DNA of 13,352 nucleotides from JBBABP01 sp041657585 (GCA_041657585.1 JBBABP010000030.1:1-13352), one strand, 5' to 3'. Shown: positions 7,928 to 13,352, counted from the first letter of the stretch. Notes: generated by a model not told the origin, from the letters alone. Made by a program: numbers and translations.

Positions 7928-8338
7928 CTATATTTGATTAATTAAAGCATCTGCTTCTGCGTCATCTTTTTGTTTATTAATGCTTTCCTCTTTTTGAATT
8001 GATTTGATATTTTGTATAGTTCACATTTCTTCCCATTTTTTACTATATTTGTCACCAATATCTTCTTTTTTCTGTTCATATTTTTTTTCTATCTCATCTA
8101 ATTTTTGTTTTTCCCTTGTCAAAATGTCATTTAATTTATCAATTTGAGTCTGATTCATCAACGGAAAAAGATTAAACCAAGATTGTTTTTCTTCATTAGT
8201 ATCCATTGATTTAGATTTTAATATCAAAACTATTAGTTCAGGTTTTTCTTCCAAAAATTTATCAGGAATATTAAATTCTTGAGCTTTAGCTCGTAATTCC
8301 TGAGGTAACTTTTTTTGAATCAAATCTACATTTGCCAT
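7928..8338 (-). CDS. Charged, helical small protein in pilus operon, unknown function
   Basis: A 136-residue frame from ATG 8338 to TAG 7928-7930; one in-frame TGA gives G106. No signal peptide or membrane segment. Residues about 62-105 are heptad-like and dominated by Lys/Glu (LTREKQKLDEIEKKYEQKKE), indicating a coiled coil; the N-terminal part (KLPQELRAKAQEFNIPDKFL) is probably helical and holds a short Leu/Ile-rich stretch, ELIVLIL. I do not recognise a family. It lies 18 bases after the preceding gene and 2 bases before the next one, so it is part of the pilT operon and may be a cytoplasmic partner of the pilus machinery; this is inferred from position only. Confidence 0.8.
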
Positions 8339-8356
8339 TTTACTATTTATAAATAA

Positions 8357-8677
8357 TTAAAATTTGAATATTTTTTTAAACCGATTTATAACATTATTAA
8401 TCCGTGTTTCTTTATTGTTTCAAGACATTACGTTATTTATTTTTTTTCATTCTCAGGTACCTTGCCTACCGGCAGGCAGGTTTCCTGGTTCATTCTCAGG
8501 TATTTTTTCTACAACTTTATTTATTATTTTCTCAGCATTTACCTCTTCAGATTTGTGATATATGTCAGATTTTAATTGTATAATTGGAACTTTTTTCATA
8601 TTTTTTTTCATATTTTCAATTTCTTTTTTAGATAAAGTCATTTTTCATCATCAAATATAACTTCACATTTTATCCAT
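8357..8677 (-). CDS. Small basic protein carrying a GC-rich palindrome-encoded insert
   Basis: A 106-residue frame from ATG 8677 to TAA 8357-8359. It needs TGA = Gly from residue 5 on (MDKMGSYIGGGK). Unknown family; basic and hydrophilic, with no membrane segment. Residues 64-74 (PGNLPAGRQGT) are encoded by a GC-rich palindrome that interrupts the gene between two 14-bp direct repeats. The two repeats are 43 bases apart, so each is read in a different frame (IPENE, then TGEG). Without the 43 bases the protein would end after four further residues (KKNK). The tail after the insert (INNVMSGNNKETRINNVINRF) is coding-like and ends 18 bases before the next gene. A start at ATG 8641 is possible. 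It follows pilT by 30 bases, in the same operon; no function can be assigned. Confidence 0.65.
8446..8502. repeat. GC-rich palindrome flanked by 14-bp direct repeats, inside a gene
   Basis: TTCATTCTCAGGTA occurs at 8446-8459 and 8489-8502. Between them lies a 29-base GC-rich block (8460-8488) whose core, read on the minus strand, is CCTGCCTGCCGGTAGGCA. The arrangement looks like insertion of a mobile palindrome with duplication of its target, or a slippage product. Related palindromes lie at 9993-10011 and 10702-10719. Confidence 0.8.
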
Positions 8678-8707
8678 TTTTAAAATACAAAATATAAAAT
8701 AATTTAA

Positions 8708-9769
8708 CTAATTCTGACCTGGATTTGCAAATAATCGTTCAACATCTTTTGGATCAATAATATTTTTTTCTAACAACCTTTGAGCATATTTTTTAAGCGT
8801 AATCATTCATATCAAAGTTGATGTATCTATAATATTATCAATCTGCTCTATCTCTCTTTTTTTGATATTATTTTTTACTGAAGCCGTGTTCAACATCACT
8901 TCAAAAATTCCAACTCTTGATTCTCCGTCCTTAGTTTTTACAAGAAATTGAGATTGAACTCCGATCAAAGATTCGGCTAATCTGTCGCTTACACTTTCTT
9001 GAACTTCTGGAGGAAAAAATGAAATATATCTATTTACTGTATTTGATGCCGAATTTGTGTGCAAAGTAGAGAATACCAAATGTCATGTTTCCGCCAAACT
9101 CAAAACAGCTTCTGCAGTTTCTCTATCGCGGATTTCTCAAACAAAAATTATATTTGGATCCTCACGCATAGATGACCTTAGTGCATTTGCAAATGATCGT
9201 GTATCGTGTCAAATTTCTCTTTGAGAAACTATACATTTTTTTGCTTGAAAAATAAATTCAATCGGATCTTCAATTGTGATCAAATTTTCATTTCTGTTTT
9301 GATTTATATATTCCAGCATTGCTACGAGTGAAGTTGACTTACCTGATCAAGTTGGACCAGTAACAAGGTAAAGTCATTTTTTTGCAGACAAAACGTTTTT
9401 TTTCACGCTTTCAGCGATATCAGAAAACATAAGTTCTTCTAAATTTTTTGCCATTGCATTAATTTTTCTCATCACAATTCATATTCTTCCTGTTTTAAGA
9501 AAAGCATTAATCCTATATGGAACTCAGTTTTTTGAAACGTAAGCAAAATCTGCTTCTTTGTCTCACAAAAATTTATCAAATCTTTGTGGATTTCATTGAA
9601 AAAGTTGTCTAAGAATTATTTCAATTGATTCGTTGGTTAATTTACCAGCGCCCTCCTCTCTTATAATTTCTCAATTTAATCTATAAGCAATGCTCTCTCC
9701 ACCAGAAAGATGCAGATCAGAAACATTGGCATTTTTTTCTATTTGAATAAGTATTTCTTCAATATTCAT
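8708..9769 (-). CDS. pilT: PilT-family type IV pilus retraction ATPase
   Basis: A 353-residue frame from ATG 9769 to TAG 8708-8710, the usual PilT length. The N-terminal PAS-like domain carries SDLHLSGG (residues 17-24). The ATPase core shows Walker A GPTGSGKS (138-145), the Asp box TIEDPIEF (165-172), Walker B NIIFVGEIRD (206-215) and the His box STLHTN (234-239). Near the C-terminus ASVKNNIKKREIEQI (296-310) corresponds to the AIRNLIRE motif of retraction ATPases, favouring PilT over PilB. Gly141 of Walker A, Gly211 of Walker B and Gly229 are TGA codons, the clearest proof here of the glycine reassignment. The hexameric cytoplasmic enzyme uses ATP to depolymerise pilin and retract the pilus, for twitching, attachment or DNA uptake. 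It heads a five-gene minus-strand operon with two pilin-like proteins. Upstream lies a good promoter at 9872-9900. No Shine-Dalgarno motif. Confidence 0.96.
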
Positions 9770-9790
9770 AAATAAGAATAAGAAATTAAA

Positions 9791-9867
9791 AGCTATAGAA
9801 AGCTATAGAAAGCCATAAAGAACGTTGTAGCTTTGAGGCCTTTGAAACTTTGTAGCCTTTGTAGCTT
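9791..9867. repeat. Tandem AGCTATAGAA and CTTTGTAG repeats in the pilT leader
   Basis: AGCTATAGAA is repeated in tandem at 9791-9810, with a third degenerate copy AGCCATAAAG to 9820. Then TTGTAGCTTTGAGGCC and CTTTGTAGCCTTTGTAGC (to about 9867) form a CTTTGTAG tract like those at 5780-5816 and 7873-7917. All of it lies between the predicted pilT promoter and the start codon, so it would be part of the 5' untranslated RNA. Confidence 0.75.
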
Positions 9868-9871
9868 TTTA

Positions 9872-9900
9872 AGTATATTCCAAATTTTTTATTTTGCAAA
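9872..9900 (-). promoter_or_regulatory. Predicted sigma70-type promoter of the pilT operon
   Basis: On the minus strand TTTGCA (9900-9895), 17 bases, then TATACT (9877-9872). The -35 sequence and spacing are the same as upstream of the transglycosylase operon. Transcription would start near 9865, giving a leader of about 95 bases that contains the repeats. Confidence 0.45.
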
Positions 9901-9915
9901 TTTTTAACTACTTTT

Positions 9916-10023
9916 TACTGTCCTCCTTTTCTTCAAAACCTGAACGCCTTTTGTTTGGTGTGGAGGGGTGCCCCGCACGTGCTGGGAGGAAGCCTGCCTG
10001 CGGTAGGCAGGGAGTTTTTTTTT
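9916..10023 (+). ncRNA. GC-rich structured segment ending in a terminator; candidate non-coding RNA
   Basis: In a region otherwise nearly free of G and C, 9916-10014 is GC-rich and full of pairing arms: TCCTCC near 9922 can pair with GGAGGA near 9985; ACGCC with GGTGT around 9950 forms a hairpin; GTGC/GCAC or GGGG/CCCC pair around 9965-9978; and CCTGCCT/AGGCAGG (9993-10011) is followed by nine T. No convincing reading frame is present. The fold with a 3' terminator suggests a plus-strand RNA of roughly 100 bases. I could not match it to SRP, tmRNA, RNase P, 6S or a known riboswitch. It may instead be only an accumulation of GC-rich repeats. Confidence 0.35.
9993..10023 (+). terminator. Strong intrinsic-type terminator built on a CCTGCCTGC palindrome
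   Basis: A 7-bp GC stem CCTGCCT/AGGCAGG with loop GCGGT (9993-10011), then GAG and nine T (10015-10023). It would end plus-strand transcripts from the GC-rich segment. A nearly identical palindrome at 10702-10719 lacks the T run, so the palindrome itself is a repeat family. Confidence 0.6.
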
Positions 10024-10030
10024 ATTCATC

Positions 10031-10058
10031 TTGAATAAATAACAAAATTTACTATAAA
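10031..10058 (+). promoter_or_regulatory. Possible promoter of the receiver-domain gene
   Basis: TTGAAT (10031-10036), 16 bases, TATAAA (10053-10058). Transcription from near 10066 would give a leader of about 30 bases before ATG 10097. Confidence 0.35.
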
Positions 10059-10096
10059 TCAATTTCTAATAAAAATCAATAACAAAAAATCAACTT

Positions 10097-10540
10097 ATGA
10101 ATATATTAATAATAGACGAGTCTACTAATTTTGATGATTATTATAGAGAAATTGAAAAACAATTCCAAAACAAAAATTTTTTAACAAAAGTTCAAAGATT
10201 TTATTCGTTAAAATTAGCAAAACAAAAAATATTTATAGAACAAGAAGAAAAATGTTATACAAACATTCACTTTTTGTACACTAATTTGGTTTTAATGGAT
10301 ATTTGTTATCCAAAATGCCAAGGAAAAAGGTTTATAAATGGGTTTGAATTTTATTTGAAACTAAAAGAAAATTTTAGTGATGTGAAATGCGTATTATTCA
10401 AATATAATTCAGTAATTCCATCTTCAATAATGGTTGAAATTTCGAAAAATGGAGATTTCATTTTGCAAAAAAATAAAATATCTATTGAAGATTTCACAAG
10501 TATTATTACAAACATATTTCTCTCAAGGAGAAATAACTAA
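10097..10540 (+). CDS. Stand-alone, atypical response-regulator receiver-like protein
   Basis: A 147-residue frame from ATG 10097 to TAA 10538-10540. The pattern fits a CheY-like receiver domain: strand 1 NILIIDES with an acidic pair (D7, E8), LVLMDICYP with the expected phospho-acceptor D68 at the end of strand 3, NGFEFYLKLKENF as the following helix, strand 4 KCVLFKYN, and K125 in FILQKNKISIEDF at the conserved lysine position. The usual Ser/Thr after strand 4 is not evident, so phosphorylation switching may be altered. An insertion of about 15 residues (45-60) separates strands 2 and 3. There is no output domain. No histidine kinase is nearby. All three glycines are GGA or GGG, unlike neighbouring genes, but the number is too small to prove transfer. 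Followed by a good terminator. Confidence 0.7.
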   Translation: MNILIIDESTNFDDYYREIEKQFQNKNFLTKVQRFYSLKLAKQKIFIEQEEKCYTNIHFLYTNLVLMDICYPKCQGKRFINGFEFYLKLKENFSDVKCVLFKYNSVIPSSIMVEISKNGDFILQKNKISIEDFTSIITNIFLSRRNN

Positions 10541-10556
10541 AATTTATAATACAGAT

Positions 10557-10585
10557 GAGAAAGATTTTTCTTTCTCATTTTTTTT
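10557..10585 (+). terminator. Intrinsic terminator of the receiver-like gene
   Basis: GAGAAAGA (10557-10564) and TCTTTCTC (10569-10576) form an 8-bp stem with a TTTT loop, followed by A and eight T (10578-10585), 16 bases after the stop codon. Confidence 0.85.
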
Positions 10586-10658
10586 AAAAATTTACTTACT
10601 TGAATTTATTATAAATAAAATTATCTTACATTAAACAATTTACAAAATTAAAATATAC

Positions 10659-10719
10659 CCCGCAGTTGCGGGACAAGCAAACCCCGCATAAGCGGGACAG
10701 GCCTGCCTGCGGTAGGCAG
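10659..10719. repeat. Cluster of three GC-rich palindromes
   Basis: In an AT-rich gap three hairpins stand side by side: CCCGCA/TGCGGG (10659-10672), CCCGC/GCGGG (10683-10696) and CCTGCCT/AGGCAG (10702-10719). The third nearly duplicates the terminator palindrome at 9993-10011. None has a T tract. They look like REP-type elements. The rest of the gap 10586-10793 is AT-rich without a gene. Confidence 0.75.
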
Positions 10720-10793
10720 TTACAATCATAGTGAAGATTTACATAATTAATATTTATTGGTTTATTGTATATTTTATTATCTGTTTAGTATAA

Positions 10794-11543
10794 ATGGAAA
10801 TATTAATTTATGAAGACAGATATTGTTACTATTTTTTCAAACCAGCATCAATGCCAAGCACTTTTGGTAAAGAAAAAAGTTTTTTAGATTATTTAGAAGA
10901 AGAAAAAGGCGAAAGGGAAAAGGTGAAAGGGAAAAGTGAAATTATTGCTAATTCCAAATTCCCAGTTCCCATTTCCCAATTCATGCTTCCCGAAACATTA
11001 GTTTCTAATGTTGACCAGGTCATATCCAATCAGATTAAAATTTTTTGAAAAGACAAAGAATTCTGATTATTAAATAGACTTGATAATGAAACATCATGAC
11101 TACTCTACTTTGCAAAAAATTTAGAAATCTTCGACAAATATAGACAATGGCAAAAAGAAGGGAAAATAAAAAAATTTTACATAGCTCAGGTATTTTGAAA
11201 ATTTAATTACAATAAAATTGAGATAAACTATCCAATTATGCACCATAAATCTAAAGCTGATCGTATGATTTTTATTAAAACGCCAAAAGATTTACTCAAA
11301 TGAAGAAGTAGACAACACAATGTCAAAACCGATGTCCAATTATTAAATTACAACGAGCATTCCAATATTTCTACTTTACAGATAATGATAACAAAATGAA
11401 TCAGGCATCAAATCAGAGTTCATTTAAGTAGTTTATGATATCCAATAATTTGAGATTCTATTTATTCAAATAATTTTAAACAAAAATCTGATCAAAATTT
11501 ACGCTTATGGTCGATTTGACAAAAATTTGACTTTTCAAAGTAA
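10794..11543 (+). CDS. RluA-family pseudouridine synthase with a low-complexity insert
   Basis: A 249-residue frame from ATG 10794 to TAA 11541-11543. The signature NRLDNETSGLLYFAKN holds catalytic D97, and its glycine (11097-11099) is TGA. Other family motifs are FFKPASMPS (14-22, the 'KPxGxxxHP' region), KKFYIAQVFG (126-135) and KGIRHQIRVHLSSLGYPIIG (201-220). The enzyme isomerises uridine to pseudouridine in rRNA or tRNA; the target (23S rRNA or tRNA) cannot be told. There is no N-terminal S4 domain, as in RluA or TruC-like members. Residues about 38-72 are an insert not expected in the family: two tandem 14-base units (GCGAAAGGGAAAAG, GTGAAAGGGAAAAG; 10909-10936) then a TTCCCAGTTCC repeat (10950-10985), also found after the last gene of the window. 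The insert sits before the catalytic core and keeps the frame, so activity may be preserved. Confidence 0.92.
10909..10985. repeat. Low-complexity repeat block inside rluA-type gene
   Basis: A 14-base tandem unit G(C/T)GAAAGGGAAAAG (10909-10922, 10923-10936), then 10950-10970 matching 19 of 21 bases of the reverse complement of the tandem unit at 13270-13290, and TTCCCATTTCCC-like continuation. Confidence 0.75.
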
Positions 11544-11588
11544 ATAATTATAATAAAAAAGTTATTTTATTTATTAAAAATTTACTTA

Positions 11589-12311
11589 ATGAATAAATTG
11601 CAAGAACGCTCAATAAATAGTCAATTGGTGGCATTTGAAAAAAATCTTATTAAACAAAAAGATAAAGAAAATGATGAATATGATAAAAACAAAATTATTG
11701 CATTTTTGCAAAAACAAAATAAATTAGATTTATGGAATTATTTAGTTCCTAAACATATAAGTGAACAATTTTTATGGGATAAAATAATAAAATTAAAATA
11801 TGAATTAAAAAAACAACATAAAACAAATAAAGATAAAGATTGAAATAAAATAAAAATCGATGAACTGCTATTCAAAGATTCATATTCTAAAATATTTGTA
11901 TGCAAAAAAATAAAATATCAAAAACAGCAAAAAATATGTATTCCTTGATTAATGTCTCTTGTATGATGTCTTTTGCAACTAGTGAAAATTAATAAAGAAG
12001 AAATAAAAGAAATAATTGAAGAAAAAAGAAAAGAATTAGAAAATAATTTAAAAGAACAATTTGATTATGAACAAAATGCTAGAAAAATATTGGAAAAAGA
12101 ATTTTGATATGATGTCGTTGATGAGATAGATAAATTAGCAAAAAAAGAAATAAATCCTAATTTTGATTTTTGAAATTGCGTTCAAGTAATTATAAAAAAA
12201 TTATTTGATCAACATAAACATTTTTTTTCAATGAAAAAAGATGATTTAGAATATTATCTTGAATTATTTTTATGCTCACGTTATGATTTGGATTGAAATA
12301 TTATAAAATAA
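11589..12311 (+). CDS. Unknown 240-residue charged helical protein upstream of the hairpin array
   Basis: A frame from ATG 11589 to TAA 12309-12311, with six in-frame TGA codons; all six glycines of the protein are TGA. I do not recognise a family. It is rich in Lys and Glu, mostly helical by appearance: residues 1-85 are charged with an aromatic patch (LDLWNYLVPKHISEQFLWDK, about 46-65); residues 118-133 (IPGLMSLVGCLLQLVK) are hydrophobic but too short and polar-flanked for a confident membrane helix; residues 134-170 look like a coiled coil (KEEIKEIIEEKRKELENNLK); the C-terminal part has clustered aromatics. Five cysteines (C105, C117, C127, C197, C229) form no obvious zinc motif. It lies 154 bases before the hairpin-repeat array and shares its strand. 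Partnership with that array or with the downstream HTH protein is a guess from position. No toxin or nuclease motif is visible. Confidence 0.75.
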
Positions 12312-12465
12312 AAAAATAGGTTCTTTATAAAAAGAATATATAAATTTTTCAAAAGTCAAATATTATTAAAACAATAGTTATCAAAGATAATATTTCAGTT
12401 ATGCAAAGTTTATTAAATAATACGTATAGATATAAATACATATATCTATATTTTTTTAACTTAAA
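12312..12465. other. AT-rich gap between the unknown gene and the hairpin array
   Basis: No gene. A weak hairpin TTCTTT/AAAGAA (12321-12336) follows the stop, and a second stem AGATATA/TATATCT (12428-12447) is followed by seven T (12451-12457), just before the array. The second could terminate the upstream gene, so the array may need its own promoter. Confidence 0.45.
12428..12457 (+). terminator. Weak AT-only terminator before the array
   Basis: A 7-bp all-AT-rich stem AGATATA/TATATCT with loop AATACA and a downstream run of seven T. Stem stability is low, so function is uncertain. Confidence 0.35.
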
Positions 12466-12840
12466 AAGTTCACTAATTCTATGAAACAGTGAATTTAATA
12501 TAAATCTTATTAAAAATCTCTTAAATTTTATAAAAAATACCAAAGTTCACTAATTCTATGAAACAGTGAATTTATAAAAATTATAAAAAAAGACAAAACA
12601 AAAACATTAGATCGAAAAAAATATAAAAATTCACTAATTCTATGAAACAGTGAATTTGACATAAAAGAAAAGAAAAACAAAAAAGACAACAAAATAACTT
12701 GAAATTAAATTAAAAAAACATAAAAGTTCACTAATTCTATGAAACAGTGAATTTAGCTTAAACGTGAAATTTATAAAACAAGAAAATTTAAATAATGCCA
12801 GAATATAAAAAATTCACTAATTCTATGAAACAGTGAATTT
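12466..12840. repeat. Array of five 31-nt hairpin repeats with A-rich linkers
   Basis: Five units at 12466-12496, 12543-12573, 12627-12657, 12724-12754 and 12810-12840. Each has arms AARTTCACT and AGTGAATTT (9 bp) around the invariant 13-base interior AATTCTATGAAAC. The only variable base is the third (G in units 1, 2, 4; A in units 3, 5); it faces T, so an RNA keeps a G-U or A-U pair in all five while a DNA palindrome would not. Linkers of 46, 53, 66 and 55 bases are A-rich on the plus strand, unrelated to each other and apparently unstructured. Unequal linker length and no cas gene argue against CRISPR. It could be a non-coding RNA of hairpins on a string, or repeated binding sites for the HTH protein encoded 110 bases downstream. 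Confidence 0.93.
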
Positions 12841-12949
12841 CGTAAAAGAGAGAAAATTTAAATTTTTTATCGCTATTATTTTTCATTCAGATTTTTATTT
12901 GCAATTATTAATTATTCATTTTTCATTTTTAATCTTTTAATTATTATTC
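12841..12949. other. AT-rich leader between the array and the HTH gene
   Basis: AAAATTTAAATTTTTT (12853-12868) is a small AT inverted repeat with a T run that could weakly end an array transcript. Positions 12903-12927 repeat 25 bases of 5748-5772 on the other strand. No Shine-Dalgarno motif precedes ATG 12950. Confidence 0.5.
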
Positions 12950-13264
12950 ATGCAAGAACAGCATCCATGAACTTATATCATCAATGAGTTAAAAAAAAGA
13001 AACTGGACGCAAAAACAATTTGCAAATTTATTATGAAAGAAAATAAGTGAAGTAAATGAGTTAATTAAGGGGAAAAGAAACATTACAGCGACGTGGGACA
13101 TTTTATTGTGTGCATTGTTCGATACAGAAGAACAGAAGCGATTAAAATTACAAATGAAATATGACTATGTACAAGCAAAGGAGAAAATAGACAGCAAAAA
13201 GCTGAAAGAAATAATTCACAGAAAAGGCAAAACTGATCACAACGAGATTTTCAAAAACTTTTAG
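12950..13264 (+). CDS. HigA/XRE-family helix-turn-helix regulator (orphan antitoxin-like)
   Basis: A 104-residue frame from ATG 12950 to TAG 13262-13264. The N-terminus HPGTYIINELKKRNWTQKQF matches the HigA-type opening HPGExLxEELexxgwtQxeLA, with Gly7 encoded by TGA. The helix-turn-helix lies at about residues 19-50: TQKQFANLLGK, then SEVNELIKGKRNIT as the recognition part. The remaining region (60-104) is Lys-rich and helical, longer than needed for a minimal antitoxin. Members bind operator DNA and, in higBA modules, neutralise the HigB mRNA endonuclease. No HigB/RelE-like toxin gene is present; in higBA the toxin normally precedes the antitoxin, but here the hairpin array does. It may be a lone regulator, possibly of the array or of its own gene. 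The family call is firm; partner and target are unknown. Confidence 0.88.
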
Positions 13265-13269
13265 GAAAT

Positions 13270-13325
13270 AGGAACTGGGAAATTGGAATTAGGAACTGGG
13301 AAATTGGAATTAGAAAATTTGAATT
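13270..13325. repeat. Tandem 21-bp repeat after the HTH gene
   Basis: Two exact 21-base units at 13270-13290 and 13291-13311 (starting AGGAACTGGGAAATTGG) and a degenerate third to 13325. The reverse complement of the unit occurs, with two mismatches, inside the rluA-type gene at 10950-10970. The remaining bases to the window end hold no gene. Confidence 0.88.
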
Positions 13326-13352
13326 AAAAAATATAATTCTCCGATTTTTTTC

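Noticed and set aside
8364..8558. 64-residue plus-strand frame
   Set aside because: Antisense to the small basic protein gene; it includes the translated palindrome.
9916..9990. SRP (4.5S) RNA on the minus strand
   Set aside because: A TTCAGGT...GAAG stretch looks vaguely like the SRP core, but the conserved asymmetric AGCAG loop and flanking pairs are absent.
10434..10634. 66-residue plus-strand frame
   Set aside because: Out-of-frame overlap with the receiver-like gene that runs through its terminator hairpin.
12349..12543. 64-residue minus-strand frame over the array start
   Set aside because: It is composed of AT-rich gap and hairpin repeat sequence with no coding features.
12466..12840. 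CRISPR array
   Set aside because: Linkers range from 46 to 66 bases, too long and too uneven, all are A-rich like the background, and no cas gene is in view.
12950..13264. Complete higBA toxin-antitoxin pair
   Set aside because: No HigB/RelE-like gene is encoded on either side within the window.

Overview
The window comes from a very A+T-rich bacterium that reads TGA as glycine (translation table 25), as Candidatus Absconditabacteria (SR1) and Gracilibacteria (BD1-5) do. In-frame TGA falls exactly on invariant glycines: in the PilT Walker A box (GPTGSGKS) and Walker B (FVGEIRD), in the RluA signature RLDNETSGLL, in the CorA GMN motif and in the IS1595 transposase. All genes that end inside the window stop at TAA or TAG. 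Under the standard code most of these genes look like short fragments; every CDS here was re-read with TGA = Gly. I cannot tell SR1 from BD1-5. Small genes, PilT plus pilin-like membrane proteins and lack of Shine-Dalgarno motifs fit a small, probably host-dependent CPR cell.

Layout. 1-2937 (minus): a membrane protein running off the window edge, downstream of a 713-residue protein with a C-terminal lytic transglycosylase (SLT) domain and an EF-hand loop. 3097-4788 (plus): a corA Mg2+ channel gene split by a 760-bp IS1595-family insertion with a perfect 8-bp target duplication; corA overlaps by 10 bases an AGOG-type 8-oxoguanine DNA glycosylase gene (4779-5558). 5665-5738 (minus): tRNA-Gly(GCC). 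5821-6231 (minus): four-helix membrane protein, followed by a 459-bp AT-rich gap. 6691-9769 (minus): a likely pilus operon, read pilT, two small soluble proteins, then two pilin-like membrane proteins. 9900-10030: GC-rich, structured segment ending in a terminator-like hairpin. 10097-11543 (plus): receiver-like protein and RluA-family pseudouridine synthase. 11589-13264 (plus): unknown 240-residue protein, an array of five near-identical hairpin repeats, then a HigA/XRE-type regulator.

The most unusual item is the 12466-12840 array. Five 31-nt units form 9-bp hairpins with an invariant 13-nt loop, separated by A-rich unrelated linkers of 46 to 66 nt. It lacks the uniform spacing and cas genes of CRISPR and may be a non-coding RNA or a set of protein-binding sites linked to its neighbours. 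The second theme is invasion by short repeats: GC-rich CCTGCCTGC palindromes, CTTTGTAG repeats and TTCCCAGTTCC repeats lie in intergenic DNA and also inside three reading frames (8357-8677, 7176-7925 and rluA), where they encode extra protein segments.
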